Shown piece after piece: positions 30,301 through 39,114 of a stretch of 54,328 nucleotides of DNA (the stretch's first letter is position 1; each line of letters starts with the position of its first letter). Source of the stretch: Alkalihalobacillus bogoriensis ATCC BAA-922 (lineage in GTDB: Bacteria > Bacillota > Bacilli > Bacillales > Bacillaceae_F). The notes beneath the pieces were generated by a model that did no database searches, was not told where the DNA came from, and was given only the letters and a program-made list of their open reading frames with translations. The translations under genes were made by a program, and so were the position numbers. The stretch covers positions 1 through 54,328 of the forward strand of contig NZ_JHYI01000033.1 of assembly GCF_000621445.1 (NCBI RefSeq), in the 5' to 3' direction.

Positions 30301-30854
30301 GGGTAAATATCAATGATTCCCCCACGGATACTACATTCACCTGGTGCCGACACCATGTCGACTCTATGGTAACCAATTGTAATTAATGTTGAAAGCATTG
30401 ATTCAATGTCAATGTCTCCTCCGACAGTAAAATGACATTGGCTCTTGATCCATAATTCCTTTGGTGGTAATAATCTTCTTAGTCCAGCCATCGGGACAAT
30501 AATAATACCTGAAAAATTGCTTGTTAGTTTATTTAATACTTCTATCCGTTGTGATTTCATTTCTGGACTAGCGATAGCAATTTCTGAGGAAATAAGTTCG
30601 TTAACGGGGTAAAGAAATACTTCTTCTCCGCCCATTAAACCCGTTAAATCCTCATAGAGTTTTTGAGCTTGAAATAAATTATGTGTGACTACAAGTTGTG
30701 TTTTCTTTGTTTCTTTATACAAAGCAGACATAAACAAAGTTCGCGCAGAACCCGTTAAACCCGCTACCATTTGCTCTTTTAAATTAGCGGTTACACTATC
30801 GGAAACCGCTTTTATATCATCATTATCTAAAAAATAATGTTGCAAACCTAACAT
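27318..30854 (-). CDS. mfd: Transcription-repair coupling factor
   Basis: Removes RNA polymerase stalled at DNA lesions and recruits UvrA. The 1178-residue protein has an N-terminal UvrB-like module and an RNA-polymerase-interacting CarD-like domain (about 495-570, GDLVVHANHGVGKYLGIE). The translocase motor has Walker A CGDVGYGKTE, the DEEQ box and GRVGRSNR, and the TRCF C-terminal domain follows. The length is normal (B. subtilis 1177). GGGGGAA precedes the ATG. It lies downstream of fin with a terminator between them. Confidence 0.97.
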   Translation of the reverse strand: MLGLQHYFLDNDDIKAVSDSVTANLKEQMVAGLTGSARTLFMSALYKETKKTQLVVTHNLFQAQKLYEDLTGLMGGEEVFLYPVNELISSEIAIASPEMKSQRIEVLNKLTSNFSGIIIVPMAGLRRLLPPKELWIKSQCHFTVGGDIDIESMLSTLITIGYHRVDMVSAPGECSIRGGIIDIYPLTEELPIRIELFDTEIDSIRYFNVDDQRSHGKVQEVTIGPASEVILLEEHFQTGAKNLEEKLASSLKKIKNNKVKEKMTQHITYEIQQLKSNTTFQGMYKYMSLYYGAETSLVDYLDQSSIMVIDEISRVQEMAESLDKEEAEWLTALLEQGEMVRDVHISKEFEQLVIRSANPIIYMSLFLRHVPLTNPQNIINVNCKSMQNFHGQLHLLKSEIERWIKTKHSIVFLATNQERAKRLQHVLEDYKIEATIVESRNKPIPESVQIIIGDLNSGFELPLQKLVVLTEEEVFTKKAKRKQRKQKISNAERIKSYSELQVGDLVVHANHGVGKYLGIETLEINGTHKDYLHLRYAGNDKLYVPVEQIDQVQKYVGSEDKDPKIYALGGNDWKKVKKKVQSSVEDIADDLIKLYAEREASKGHAFAKDSMEQQEFESAFPYQETEDQLRAINEIKEDMERERPMDRLLCGDVGYGKTEVAIRAAFKAIMDGKQVAILVPTTILAQQHYETIRERFADHPIGIGVLSRFKTKKEQTETIKGLKNGTVDIVVGTHRLLSKDIEYRDLGLLIVDEEQRFGVTHKEKIKQLKANIDVLTLTATPIPRTLHMSMLGVRDLSVIETPPENRFPVQTYVVEYNASLVKEAIERELTRGGQVYFLYNRVESISKMAEQISSLVPDAKVSFAHGQMNERELESIMIDFLEGQSDVLVTTTIIETGVDIPNVNTLIIHDADRMGLSQLYQIRGRVGRSNRVAYAYFTYQKDKVLTEVAEKRLQAIKEFTELGSGFKIAMRDLTIRGAGNLLGAQQHGFIESVGFDLYSQMLKEAIEERKGEKPKEPAFTVEIDLMVDAYIPESYIQDAKQKIEMYKRFKAVEQQTDIDDLQEELIDRFGDYPIEVEYLLEIASIKLLAEKEKVEEISQSKDQCSLLLSEAESEKVDGAKLFEVVNGIGRTVSLGTSGKKIKMNIKTKGMSEKEMLKICKEIVEKIPLVKKKKAVSQK

Positions 30855-30982
30855 TGATGTTCCCCCTAGATTCCTATATCTACTATAGTAGTATGTTCTA
30901 TGAAGCTCATTGTTTTCCTCTCTTTAAATATGATAAACATAAAAATCCTTACTTTTGCCTAGTAAAGGAAAAAAATAAAAAG

Positions 30983-31014
30983 AAAAAATGCTTTGGCACT
31001 ACTTATACCAAAGC
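30983..31014 (-). terminator. fin terminator
   Basis: The 7-bp stem GCTTTGG/CCAAAGC (31008-31014 with 30990-30996) has an 11-nt loop and a T-rich run on the minus strand, between fin and mfd. The rest of 30855-30980 has no clear feature. Confidence 0.65.
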
Positions 31015-31029
31015 TGTAAAGTCATGTCA

Positions 31030-31260
31030 TTATTGAATAAACGTTTCTTGTTCGTGAAACAATGGATTCCGTTCTAACGCTTCTTGACAGTCTTCACAAA
31101 TGACCTTTACATGAATATCACCGTTGCTATCATAAGTAATCATATCATGACGCTCTTCACCGGTTAAGTGGTCAAATCCTAATTGCTCTGATGAAATTTG
31201 CTCTTCTTGAATACTGCCTACATGAAGCTGACAGTGACGGCAACGATAATATATAGTCAT
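31030..31260 (-). CDS. fin: Anti-sigma-F factor Fin
   Basis: Forespore protein (formerly YabK) that turns down sigma-F and helps the change to sigma-G. The 76-residue protein has two zinc-finger pairs, CRHC (Cys7, Cys10) and CEDC (Cys55, Cys58), as in B. subtilis Fin (76 residues). AAGGAGG lies 9 nt before the ATG. It is read from the sigma-F/G-like promoter at 31301-31330. Confidence 0.95.
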   Translation of the reverse strand: MTIYYRCRHCQLHVGSIQEEQISSEQLGFDHLTGEERHDMITYDSNGDIHVKVICEDCQEALERNPLFHEQETFIQ

Positions 31261-31300
31261 TATAATAATCCTCCTTGAAAAAAATGCATATTTTTATGGT

Positions 31301-31330
31301 TAGTATAACCTCAAGGAGATTAATTATTCA
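31301..31330 (-). promoter_or_regulatory. Sigma-F/G promoter of fin
   Basis: The minus strand has -35 TGAATA (31325-31330), 17 bp, and -10 TATACTA (31301-31307), nearly the full sigma-G consensus. It lies just after the pth stop. In B. subtilis fin is expressed in the forespore under sigma-F and sigma-G. Confidence 0.7.
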
Positions 31331-31339
31331 CATTTTCTG

Positions 31340-31897
31340 TTAGTTAAATTCGTTCATCACTTGGAGAAAATCCTTTTCTATCCAAGCTTCACATGCTTTT
31401 GCTGATTGCTCAATTGCTTCTAGGATTGGTTCCTTTTCATCAGGTGTAAATTTACCTAGAACATAGTTCGTTATCGGGATACCTGGAGCAGGTCGGTCTA
31501 TTCCAACTCGAATTCGTTTAAATTCATTTGTACCTAAATGAGCAATAATTGACTTCATCCCATTATGCCCTCCTGGACTCCCTTTTTGTCGCAAACGGAT
31601 TTTTCCAACTGGCAAGTCAAGGTCATCATATATAACAAGAAGGTCATCATTTGTCATATTATAATAATCTAATAAAGGACGAACACTTTCTCCTGATAAA
31701 TTCATGTATGTAAGTGGTTTTAATAAAAATACCTTTTCTCCACCAATTACCGTCGAGCCAAATACACCTTTCCATTTCTTTTCACTTACCTCTATTTTAA
31801 ACAATTCGGCACATCGATCAATCACGTCAAAGCCTACATTATGCCTTGTTTTATCATACTGAGCTCCTGGATTTCCCAAACCGACAATTAGTTTCAT
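31340..31897 (-). CDS. pth: Peptidyl-tRNA hydrolase (SpoVC)
   Basis: Releases tRNA from prematurely dropped peptidyl-tRNA. The 185-residue protein has [19 protein letters not shown] with the catalytic His (20) and the conserved Asn, then [14 protein letters not shown] and GGHNGMKS. The ATG at 31897 follows GGGGGAAAA; the 18-codon extension crosses the ctc terminator. In B. subtilis it is called spoVC, because a mutation blocks sporulation. Confidence 0.96.
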   Translation of the reverse strand: MKLIVGLGNPGAQYDKTRHNVGFDVIDRCAELFKIEVSEKKWKGVFGSTVIGGEKVFLLKPLTYMNLSGESVRPLLDYYNMTNDDLLVIYDDLDLPVGKIRLRQKGSPGGHNGMKSIIAHLGTNEFKRIRVGIDRPAPGIPITNYVLGKFTPDEKEPILEAIEQSAKACEAWIEKDFLQVMNEFN

Positions 31898-31934
31898 TGT
31901 TTTCCCCCAATCTGGAACAATCGTAACTTTCGTC

Positions 31935-31967
31935 AAAAAAGGCATAGCCATTTCAGGCTATACCTTT
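31935..31967 (-). terminator. ctc terminator
   Basis: The 12-bp stem AAAGGTATAGCC/GGCTATGCCTTT (31956-31967 with 31938-31949) has a 6-nt loop and a TTT run on the minus strand, 10 bp after the ctc stop. Confidence 0.85.
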
Positions 31968-31976
31968 CCTCGTTAG

Positions 31977-32621
31977 TTACTGTTGCTCTTCGCTATTTTC
32001 AGTTTCCGTTTGTTCTTCTGCTGCCTGTTCTACTTCTTCAGCATGCTCTTGGCCTTGACCTGGCTCTTCTTCCGCTGCAGCAGCTTGTACGGTCACAATC
32101 GTTTCCTCAGGTTCATTTACTATGTCTACGTTGACACTTTGTACAATATCACTGATTTGAATCGAATCACCGATTGAAAGATGTGAAATGTCAACTTTAA
32201 TTTCTTCTGGAATTTCGTTTGGTAAGCACCGGACCGTTACATTATATAGAAGGTGAGAAACAATTCCACCGTCTTTTTCTCCAGGTGCTTCTCCTTCTAG
32301 TGTAACACGAACATCTGCATCAATTTCAGACTTCATATCGACTTCAAAAAAGTCGACATGAACGACTTCTCCTTTTAAAGGGTCTGTTTGAATGTCCGAA
32401 ACCATGACTTGATGATTGTTATTATCTACCCCTAATGAAATAATTCCGTTACGTCCATTATCGCGAATAAGTTTTATAAAATCAACACTATCAACAGCAA
32501 TCGGTTTACTATCTAATTTCTTTCCATAAATAACGCCAGGAACTTGTCCATTTTGACGAAATTCTTTTGTAGCAGAACGTTTTAAGTCTGTTCTTACTTT
32601 TGCTTGTAATGCCGTAGCCAT
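31977..32621 (-). CDS. ctc: 50S ribosomal protein L25/general stress protein Ctc
   Basis: Binds 5S rRNA; in B. subtilis it is a sigma-B stress protein that joins the ribosome. The 214-residue protein has the N-terminal L25 domain (about 1-92) and a TL5/CTC-type C-terminal domain. A very acidic Glu/Gln-rich tail follows (from about 185). AGAGGTGA supports the ATG at 32621 over the three-codon extension. It is read from the sigma-B-like promoter at 32661-32685. Confidence 0.95.
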   Translation of the reverse strand: MATALQAKVRTDLKRSATKEFRQNGQVPGVIYGKKLDSKPIAVDSVDFIKLIRDNGRNGIISLGVDNNNHQVMVSDIQTDPLKGEVVHVDFFEVDMKSEIDADVRVTLEGEAPGEKDGGIVSHLLYNVTVRCLPNEIPEEIKVDISHLSIGDSIQISDIVQSVNVDIVNEPEETIVTVQAAAAEEEPGQGQEHAEEVEQAAEEQTETENSEEQQ

Positions 32622-32660
32622 TTTAATCACCTCTATTTATTTTTTGGGCTCTTTATAAAC

Positions 32661-32685
32661 GTTCCCTAAATAGAGGTTTTTAAAC
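32661..32685 (-). promoter_or_regulatory. Sigma-B promoter of ctc
   Basis: The minus strand has -35 GTTTAA (32680-32685, perfect), 13 bp, and -10 GGGAAC (32661-32666; consensus GGGTAT, 4 of 6). The -35 lies just after prs. ctc is a classical sigma-B gene in B. subtilis. Confidence 0.65.
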
Positions 32686-32691
32686 ATCATC

Positions 32692-33642
32692 TTAATCAAA
32701 TAGCGTACTGACAGATGCTTGTTCATGTACACGTATAATCGCTTCTGCCATTAATGGCCCCACAGATAGAGGTGTAATTTTATCAATCTTGCGCTCTTCA
32801 GGAAGGCGTATTGTATTAGTAATGACTAATTCTTTTATCTTTGAATTTTGAATTCGTTCTATTGCTGGTCCTGACAAAACAGCATGAGTACAGCAAGCAT
32901 ATACTTCTTTTGCACCATGTTCAATTAATGCATTAGCTGCTAACGTAATCGTTCCTGCTGTATCGATAATATCATCAATAATGATAGCCGTTTTCCCCTC
33001 AATATGTCCGACAATATTCATCACTTCTGATACATTAGGCTTTGGACGTCTTTTATCGATAATTGCGATTGGTGCTTTTAAGCGGTCAGCCATTTTACGT
33101 GCACGGATTACACCGCCATGGTCTGGTGATACGACAACAATATCTTCTAGTTGCTTTTCTGTGAAGTAATCCGCTAAAATCGGAACCCCCATTAATTGGT
33201 CAACTGGAATGTCGAAAAAACCTTGAATTTGTGTCGCATGTAAATCTAATGTCAATACACGAGTAGCGCCTGCTGTTTCTAAAAGGTTTGCGACAAGTTT
33301 TGCTGTAATCGGTTCTCGTGAACGAGCTTTTCGATCTTGTCTAGCATACCCGTAATAAGGGAGCACAATATTAATTGTACGAGCAGATGCTCTTTTTAGT
33401 GCATCAATCATGATGAGTAATTCCATAATATGTTCATTAGCAGGAGCCGATGTAGATTGGACAAGGTATACATCACAACCTCGAATACTTTCCTCAATGT
33501 TAATTTGAACTTCTCCATCGCTAAAGCGCGATACAGAGCTCTTGCCCATTTCTACCCCAATATGTTGTGTAATTTCATAAGCTAAGTCTGGATTTGAATT
33601 TAATGTAAACACCTTTAAATGCGGATCACCATATTTCGCCAT
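32692..33642 (-). CDS. prs: Ribose-phosphate pyrophosphokinase (PRPP synthase)
   Basis: Makes PRPP from ribose 5-phosphate and ATP, used for purines, pyrimidines, His, Trp and NAD, and by Hpt in this window. The 316-residue protein has [11 protein letters not shown], the flexible-loop region [28 protein letters not shown] and the PRPP loop [16 protein letters not shown] lies 12 nt before the ATG. It follows glmU by 19 bp. Confidence 0.97.
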   Translation of the reverse strand: MAKYGDPHLKVFTLNSNPDLAYEITQHIGVEMGKSSVSRFSDGEVQINIEESIRGCDVYLVQSTSAPANEHIMELLIMIDALKRASARTINIVLPYYGYARQDRKARSREPITAKLVANLLETAGATRVLTLDLHATQIQGFFDIPVDQLMGVPILADYFTEKQLEDIVVVSPDHGGVIRARKMADRLKAPIAIIDKRRPKPNVSEVMNIVGHIEGKTAIIIDDIIDTAGTITLAANALIEHGAKEVYACCTHAVLSGPAIERIQNSKIKELVITNTIRLPEERKIDKITPLSVGPLMAEAIIRVHEQASVSTLFD

Positions 33643-33661
33643 TTCGCTTCGTTACCTCCAC

Positions 33662-35047
33662 CTATTTATCTTTGTTCTTTTTTTCTTTTATTTTTTGCAC
33701 ATAGCCCTCTTTATTTGTTTGTCTTGAGCGTGCAATCGATAGCGCAGAATCTGGTACATCGTCAGTCACGGTCGAACCTGCAGCAATATACGCATTTTTC
33801 CCTACTGTTACTGGTGCGACTAAATTTGAATTACAACCAACAAAAGCATCATCCCCTACTTTTGTTTTATGTTTATTCGAACCATCATAATTGACCGTAA
33901 TCGAACCACACCCTAAGTTGACTCGTTCCCCAATTTCAGCATCTCCAATATAACTGAGATGTGGGGCTTTGCTTCCTTTGCCAAAGCTTGTTTTTTTAAT
34001 TTCAACAAAATTTCCTATTTTAACATCATCACCGATATTAGATTCCGGTCGAATATGTGCAAAAGGACCAACAGCTACACTTGAGCCAACATGACTATCT
34101 CTCACAACCGATTGTTTCACTTCGGTTTTATCACCTATCGTACTTGATAGTATTTCACTATGGGGCCCAATGATACAATCTGAGCCAATCCTACTATTTC
34201 CTCGAATCATCGCACCAGGACAAAGAACCGTATCTTGCCCAATTATAACGTCTTTTTCAATATACGTAGCATCTGGGTCAACAATCGTTACACCTTGTTT
34301 CATCCAATATTCGTTTATTCTTCTTTTCATAATTTTTTCTGCTTCAGCTAGTGCCACTCTATCATTAACTCCTAGCGTCTCTTCGAACAATGGTGTTTGG
34401 TAAGCTACAACATTTTCCCCTTCTTGTTGTAATATTTCAATGACGTCTGGTAAATAATACTCTCCTTGAGCATTTTCATTTGTCACTTTTTTTAATGCTT
34501 GAAAAAGCGCAATATTATCAAAACAATATGTTCCTGTGTTGATTTCTTGAATTTGTTGTTCTTCTTCTGTTGCATCTTTTTGTTCCACTATACGTTCAAC
34601 AAAGCCATCCTCACTTCTAACGATCCGTCCATATCCTGTAGGATTCGTTGTATGTGCGGTTAATATCGACACTTTTGCATCTTCTTTTTCATGGAGTTCA
34701 AGTAGAGCATTCATTGTTTCCTTCGTGATTAAAGGCGTATCTCCACATAACACGAGAGTTGTTCCTTCTTTCCCTTCTAACAACGATGCGGCTTGCATTA
34801 CAGCATGCCCAGTTCCTAGTTGTTCCTCTTGAAGTGCATATGTAACACTCTGACCTAACTGGTCTTTCACTTTTTCAGCCCCATGACCAACAATGGTCAC
34901 AATTTCAGATAAGCCTAATGTAGTAACCTCATCTACAACATGCTGGACCATCGGTTTACCACATACTGGATGCAGCACCTTATATAATTGGGATTTCATT
35001 CTAGTTCCTTGACCAGCTGCCAGAATTACCGCAAACTTATTGCTCAT
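33662..35047 (-). CDS. glmU: Bifunctional UDP-GlcNAc pyrophosphorylase/GlcN-1-P acetyltransferase
   Basis: Makes UDP-GlcNAc for peptidoglycan and teichoic acids. The 461-residue protein has the N-terminal uridylyltransferase ([11 protein letters not shown] at 9-19, GDTPLI). The C-terminal left-handed beta-helix of hexapeptide repeats (from about 250) ends with the acetyltransferase site ([21 protein letters not shown]). Of two close ATGs the second (35047) has the better spacing from GGAGG. It is read from the promoter at 35079-35107 and precedes prs. Confidence 0.96.
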   Translation of the reverse strand: MSNKFAVILAAGQGTRMKSQLYKVLHPVCGKPMVQHVVDEVTTLGLSEIVTIVGHGAEKVKDQLGQSVTYALQEEQLGTGHAVMQAASLLEGKEGTTLVLCGDTPLITKETMNALLELHEKEDAKVSILTAHTTNPTGYGRIVRSEDGFVERIVEQKDATEEEQQIQEINTGTYCFDNIALFQALKKVTNENAQGEYYLPDVIEILQQEGENVVAYQTPLFEETLGVNDRVALAEAEKIMKRRINEYWMKQGVTIVDPDATYIEKDVIIGQDTVLCPGAMIRGNSRIGSDCIIGPHSEILSSTIGDKTEVKQSVVRDSHVGSSVAVGPFAHIRPESNIGDDVKIGNFVEIKKTSFGKGSKAPHLSYIGDAEIGERVNLGCGSITVNYDGSNKHKTKVGDDAFVGCNSNLVAPVTVGKNAYIAAGSTVTDDVPDSALSIARSRQTNKEGYVQKIKEKKNKDK

Positions 35048-35078
35048 AATCATCCTCCACTGTTCGTTTTCCCTTACG

Positions 35079-35107
35079 AATATATCTTAAATATTCATTT
35101 ATTTCAA
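35079..35107 (-). promoter_or_regulatory. Sigma-A promoter of glmU-prs
   Basis: The minus strand has -35 TTGAAA (35102-35107), 17 bp, and -10 TATATT (35079-35084), about 32 bp before the glmU start. Confidence 0.65.
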
Positions 35108-35137
35108 GGAAATCTTAATGGATTACGTTGTACATAT

Positions 35138-35257
35138 TTTTCGTTTCCAGCGAAGTACGAAGCCCTGCTCGCTTTTAACAGTGAAGCCCAAGTGCTCTTT
35201 TTGGGGTAAAACGCGCAGGTCCGTAACCTTCGCTCTGCTAGAACAAACTTTCAAAGC
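35138..35257. repeat. Dispersed intergenic repeat, copy B (long form)
   Basis: This copy contains the same three blocks as 26426-26497, at 35138-35174, 35187-35199 and 35238-35257, in the same orientation. It has 12 bp between the first two blocks and 38 bp between the last two that copy A lacks. It lies between the spoVG terminator and the glmU promoter. There is no open frame of note, and the function is unknown. The 35048-35352 gap holds only this repeat, the glmU promoter and the spoVG terminator. Confidence 0.8.
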
Positions 35258-35293
35258 TGCTATTCCCAAGTTTTCTATAATTTATTAAATGAT

Positions 35294-35340
35294 AAAAAAA
35301 TAAAATAACGATTTTGCCATTTCTGACAAAATCGTTATTT
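35294..35340 (-). terminator. spoVG terminator
   Basis: A perfect 14-bp stem (35303-35316 with 35327-35340) has a 10-nt loop and a T-rich run on the minus strand. Confidence 0.88.
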
Positions 35341-35352
35341 CTATTAATAGGT

Positions 35353-35763
<411 letters not shown>

Positions 35764-35854
35764 TCACAAAATGTTCATATTTTCAAGTCGTATTGACTGG
35801 CGTTTTCCTTTAAAATAATCTTATTTTGTCTTTTCCACCCATCATTTTAATACG

Positions 35855-35883
35855 AAAAAGCTGTCGATTCTTTCTCGACAGCT
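35855..35883 (-). terminator. ridA terminator
   Basis: The 9-bp stem AGCTGTCGA/TCGACAGCT (35875-35883 with 35859-35867) has a 7-nt loop and a TTTT run on the minus strand. Confidence 0.88.
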
Positions 35884-35908
35884 CGGAACCTTAAAATGTA
35901 AGGTATTG

Positions 35909-36286
35909 TTATTCTTTTACTAATGCAATAACTTCGATTTCAACAAGAACATCCTTTGGAAGTCTAGCTACTTCAACACATGAACGAGCTGGTTTATGTG
36001 TATGAAAATACTCACCATACACTTCATTTAGCAATGGAAACTCGTCCATATTTTTTATAAACACTGTTGCCTTAACAACATTTTCAAGCGATGATCCTGC
36101 TTCTGCTAATACCGCTTTTAAGTTTTTAAAAACTTGATGTGTTTGTTCTTCAATATCCCCATCGACTAATGTTCCTTCTGCTGTCAATGGAATTTGTCCT
36201 GAAGAATAAAACATATTATTAACGATCATCCCTTGACAGTATGGTCCAATTGCTTGTGGTGCTTTATTCGTATGTACGATTTTCAT
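35909..36286 (-). CDS. ridA: RidA-family 2-iminobutanoate/2-iminopropanoate deaminase (YabJ)
   Basis: Hydrolyses reactive enamine/imine products of PLP enzymes. The 125-residue protein has the family residues IGPYCQG, SGQIPL and [19 protein letters not shown], with the substrate-binding Arg. It overlaps the end of purR by 23 bp. In B. subtilis this gene (yabJ) forms an operon with purR and was linked to purine regulation and surfactin control. Confidence 0.95.
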   Translation of the reverse strand: MKIVHTNKAPQAIGPYCQGMIVNNMFYSSGQIPLTAEGTLVDGDIEEQTHQVFKNLKAVLAEAGSSLENVVKATVFIKNMDEFPLLNEVYGEYFHTHKPARSCVEVARLPKDVLVEIEVIALVKE

Positions 36287-37133
36287 ATTGTAATTCCTCC
36301 ATATTTAAAGTAAATTCTTCTAAAAAATTGCCTGGTTCAACGGAAATTTCCTTTTCTTTGACGTCAACTTTTGATAACCGTGTAATGGAAATATAGTTGT
36401 CAACTAACCGTTCTTCTTCCCCTTCTGATTCAACGAGTACACCAATGCCAATGACATTTGCTTGAAACTCTTCCAATAAATCCATCATACCCCGAACAGT
36501 TCCGCCCGCTTTCATAAAATCATCAATAATAAGAACATTCGCTCCGGGTTCAAGACTTCTTCTTGCAAGCGACATTGTTTGAATCCGTTTTGATGAGCCT
36601 GACACATAATTAATACTCACCATTGAGCCTTCTGTAACTCGATGGTCTCGTCGAACAATACTCACCGGTACATCTAGATAGTGCCCTACTGCATAGGCAA
36701 TAGGAATCCCTTTTGTTGCCACAGTCATAACTGCATCGATCCCTTTTGTCGCAAAAAAAGTTGCAAAGAGACGACCGATTTCATGCATTAATTTAGGGTT
36801 TCCTAATATATCCATCATATACAAATAGCCACCTGGTAAAATCCGATCTGAAACCGCTAGCATTTGACAAAGCTCTTCAATCTTCATGGAAGCTTCTTTT
36901 TTATTCACCATAGGGATAAACTTTACTCCCCCACTTGCTCCAGGAATCGTTAATAACGAACCAATGCTTTGACTTTCGAAAATTTCCTTTATAATCGCTA
37001 AATCTTCACTTATTGACGATTTAGCTGATTGATAACGCTCAGAAAAATGTGTTAATGAGATTAATTTATGGGGGTTTTGTAACATAAAATTAGTCATATC
37101 AACGAGTCTGCCACTACGTTTTAATTTTTTCAT
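36264..37133 (-). CDS. purR: Pur operon repressor PurR
   Basis: PRPP-responsive repressor of purine genes. The 289-residue protein has an N-terminal winged helix (about 1-72) and a phosphoribosyltransferase-like domain with the PRPP loop [19 protein letters not shown] supports the ATG at 37133 over the five-codon extension. It has its own promoter inside the end of ispE; CCGAAT and CCGTAT PurBox-like elements near it suggest autoregulation. Confidence 0.96.
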   Translation of the reverse strand: MKKLKRSGRLVDMTNFMLQNPHKLISLTHFSERYQSAKSSISEDLAIIKEIFESQSIGSLLTIPGASGGVKFIPMVNKKEASMKIEELCQMLAVSDRILPGGYLYMMDILGNPKLMHEIGRLFATFFATKGIDAVMTVATKGIPIAYAVGHYLDVPVSIVRRDHRVTEGSMVSINYVSGSSKRIQTMSLARRSLEPGANVLIIDDFMKAGGTVRGMMDLLEEFQANVIGIGVLVESEGEEERLVDNYISITRLSKVDVKEKEISVEPGNFLEEFTLNMEELQYENRTYE

Positions 37134-37167
37134 TATACCCTCCAGCAAAATCCGAATATTTAGTTGT

Positions 37168-37197
37168 AATATACCATTTTTATCCGTATTTTATCAA
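37168..37197 (-). promoter_or_regulatory. Probable sigma-A promoter of purR-ridA
   Basis: The minus strand has -35 TTGATA (37192-37197), 18 bp, and -10 TATATT (37168-37173). PurBox-like ATCCGAATA (37150-37158) and ATCCGTATT (37182-37190) flank the -10. B. subtilis purR is autoregulated, but the match here is partial. Confidence 0.5.
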
Positions 37198-38057
37198 GAG
37201 TGGGGGTGACTAATCAATCGAACTGCATACACATCTTTACAAAATCCTCGAAGTCCATTATAAATTCGGTGAACTCTAGACTCTTTTTCAACAAGACCAA
37301 ATACCGTTGGTCCGCTACCACTCATAAGTACGCCATCGGCACCAAATCGTTTCATTTGAGCTTTAATATGCTCAACTTGTGGGTATAAAGAAAATGTCAC
37401 GTCTTCTAACACATTATGTAAGTTATCACATATGCCTTTATAATCTTTTCGTTCAATCGCTGCTATCATTTTTTGTGTATCACAGTGTTGAATTTTGTCT
37501 ACTTGCAAACGGCGATACACATCTGCGGTTGAAACACCAATAGGTGGCTTCGCCAAAATAACCCAACATGGTGGTGGTGAAGCAATAGAATGAATGATTT
37601 CCCCTCGTCCAGTAGCAAGAGCTGTGCCACCATACACACAAAAGGCAACATCCGAACCAATCTCGGTACCAATTGAAGCTAAGTCATCGAGAGAAAGGCC
37701 TAATTCCCATAAATCATTTAACCCTCGTAGAGTGGCTGCAGCATCACTACTCCCACCAGCAAGTCCTGCAGCAACAGGGATATTTTTTGAAATATAAATA
37801 GAAACACCTTTTTTAATATGGTATCGTTGCTTTAATTTATCTGCCGCTTGATATGCTAAGTTGCGGCTATCATTAGGCACAAATCCCTCTGATACTTCAA
37901 CTAAAATTTTATCCTCTTTTAATTCAAGTAAATCAATCCGATCTGCTAAATCAACTGTTGTCATAATCATTTCTACTTCATGAAAGCCATCTTCACGTTT
38001 ATGTAGAACATCAAGAGACAAATTTATTTTTGCTGGTGCTTTAACCGAAATTTTCAC
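37194..38057 (-). CDS. ispE: 4-diphosphocytidyl-2-C-methyl-D-erythritol kinase
   Basis: GHMP kinase of the MEP isoprenoid pathway. The 287-residue protein has [12 protein letters not shown] at the start and the ATP loop [13 protein letters not shown] (about 91-103), then SGSGPTVFG near the C-terminus. The start is taken as GTG at 38057, 8 nt after AAGGTGG; a GTG four codons earlier overlaps that site. It is transcribed upstream of purR. Confidence 0.95.
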   Translation of the reverse strand: MKISVKAPAKINLSLDVLHKREDGFHEVEMIMTTVDLADRIDLLELKEDKILVEVSEGFVPNDSRNLAYQAADKLKQRYHIKKGVSIYISKNIPVAAGLAGGSSDAAATLRGLNDLWELGLSLDDLASIGTEIGSDVAFCVYGGTALATGRGEIIHSIASPPPCWVILAKPPIGVSTADVYRRLQVDKIQHCDTQKMIAAIERKDYKGICDNLHNVLEDVTFSLYPQVEHIKAQMKRFGADGVLMSGSGPTVFGLVEKESRVHRIYNGLRGFCKDVYAVRLISHPHS

Positions 38058-38264
38058 AAGACCTTCCACCTTTTATCGTTCCATTTGCTTAGGTTATTTT
38101 ATCATTAGTTTCCTTTCCATACCACCCCGTAGCAATTGAAAAGAAAAAAATTAAGCTGTCGTCATATACTTTGTTATTTTTATCGGACTAAAATCTAGTC
38201 ACAAGCTCGTTCCATCGCGCTATATTTACTAATGGATAGCAATAGTTTTTACGAAAATATGAAA

Positions 38265-38293
38265 ATAAAAAACCGAAGCGTATCGCCTCGGCT
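38265..38293 (-). terminator. sspF terminator
   Basis: The stem AGCCGAGGCG/CGCTTCGGTT with two G-U pairs (38284-38293 with 38271-38280) has a 3-nt loop and a T run on the minus strand. The adjacent 38090-38264 holds no gene I can support. Confidence 0.75.
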
Positions 38294-38310
38294 GTCGTAA
38301 CATATCGTTA

Positions 38311-38484
38311 TTATTGTTGTTGCAGCTGTTTTTCGGCTATTTCAATTGCTCGTTTTACCATATTACCGGCATCCCGTGCTCTTATTCCGCCCCAGCCTTC
38401 TTTTTGAACTGTATCGTAAAATCCCAGTTCTTTTGCAAGTTCTTCTTTAAAGCGTTCCGACATAACTCCGCGTCTTCTGCTCAT
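38311..38484 (-). CDS. sspF: Small acid-soluble spore protein SspF (alpha/beta type)
   Basis: A 57-residue protein: [20 protein letters not shown], then [20 protein letters not shown] and a [17 protein letters not shown] end. It is closely similar to B. subtilis SspF (MGRRRGVMSDEFKYELAKDL...). Such proteins coat and protect forespore DNA. The segments [19 protein letters not shown] hold the conserved DNA-binding part. AAAGGGG lies 11 nt upstream. A sigma-G promoter precedes it and two stop codons end it. Confidence 0.96.
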   Translation of the reverse strand: MSRRRGVMSERFKEELAKELGFYDTVQKEGWGGIRARDAGNMVKRAIEIAEKQLQQQ

Positions 38485-38526
38485 AGAAACAACAACCCCT
38501 TTTTCGAGATCGTGTTACGACATGTT

Positions 38527-38556
38527 TAGTATGTGACAGATTACATTACTGTAACA
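38527..38556 (-). promoter_or_regulatory. Sigma-G promoter of sspF
   Basis: The -10 CATACTA (38527-38533) is a perfect sigma-G match, with a weaker -35 TGTTAC (38551-38556) 17 bp upstream on the minus strand. It lies about 45 bp before sspF. Confidence 0.6.
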
Positions 38557-38583
38557 GTCCAATTTATACTAATCTTACCTGAC

Positions 38584-38844
38584 TTAAACTCCGACTAATG
38601 GATTTTCGTCATCAAACACTGTTAATTCAACAGTTTCCGTTAATATATCTGCATAGCTGTATGAAACCCGTTCAAACGAGTTTTGTTGCTCGTCCAATTT
38701 AATAATAAACACAGACGGGTATGTTTCTTCTAAGAAGCCTGAGCGTTCAATCGTTTTTCTACGACCACCATTGGCCTTAATCGAAATCCGTTTTCCTACG
38801 TTTGCGTCTAACTCACGCTTAATCTCAATCAACGTTTTTCCCAT
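38584..38844 (-). CDS. veg: Veg protein
   Basis: An 86-residue, highly conserved Firmicute protein ([34 protein letters not shown]). In B. subtilis veg is among the most strongly transcribed genes and stimulates biofilm matrix genes through SinR. The fold is a small beta-barrel-like domain; the molecular activity is not settled. Two tandem near-consensus promoters lie upstream, agreeing with strong expression. Confidence 0.95.
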   Translation of the reverse strand: MGKTLIEIKRELDANVGKRISIKANGGRRKTIERSGFLEETYPSVFIIKLDEQQNSFERVSYSYADILTETVELTVFDDENPLVGV

Positions 38845-38872
38845 TTATACATCCCACCTCACTGTACGTAGA

Positions 38873-38902
38873 ATTATAGCATGTAACAGCGAATTTTGTC
38901 AA
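38873..38902 (-). promoter_or_regulatory. veg promoter, proximal
   Basis: The minus strand has -35 TTGACA (38897-38902), 18 bp, and -10 TATAAT (38873-38878), both perfect, about 30 bp before the veg start. Confidence 0.82.
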
Positions 38903-38913
38903 ATAAACTAAGA

Positions 38914-38943
38914 ATTATATCAGCAATCTGAGATTTTTGTCAA
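38914..38943 (-). promoter_or_regulatory. veg promoter, distal
   Basis: A second perfect TTGACA (38938-38943) and TATAAT (38914-38919) with an 18-bp spacer lie 41 bp upstream of the first. The two share the same spacing. Confidence 0.78.
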
Positions 38944-39077
38944 CGACAAAGTTTGTTTTTTCGATTTTTTCTACATCCATGCTATTTGTACTCTTAGTAT
39001 TTCTATATTAAAAGTAAATATGTATAAATTCGTCAGATTTTTCGACAATTTACTCACCTCTCCATTTTTACGCATAA

Positions 39078-39108
39078 GAACCATTGATTTTCTTCAAATC
39101 AATGGTTC
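39078..39108 (-). terminator. yabG terminator-like hairpin
   Basis: A perfect 13-bp stem GAACCATTGATTT/AAATCAATGGTTC (39096-39108 with 39078-39090) has a 5-nt loop and lies 6 bp after the yabG stop. The T run is short (TTA), so termination efficiency is uncertain. Confidence 0.65.
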
Positions 39109-39114
39109 CCTTTG

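Noticed and set aside
38161-38240. Imperfect palindrome GACTAAAATCTAGTC between sspF and ispE
   Set aside because: Short, AT-rich and without a T run or partner sites; it could be chance.
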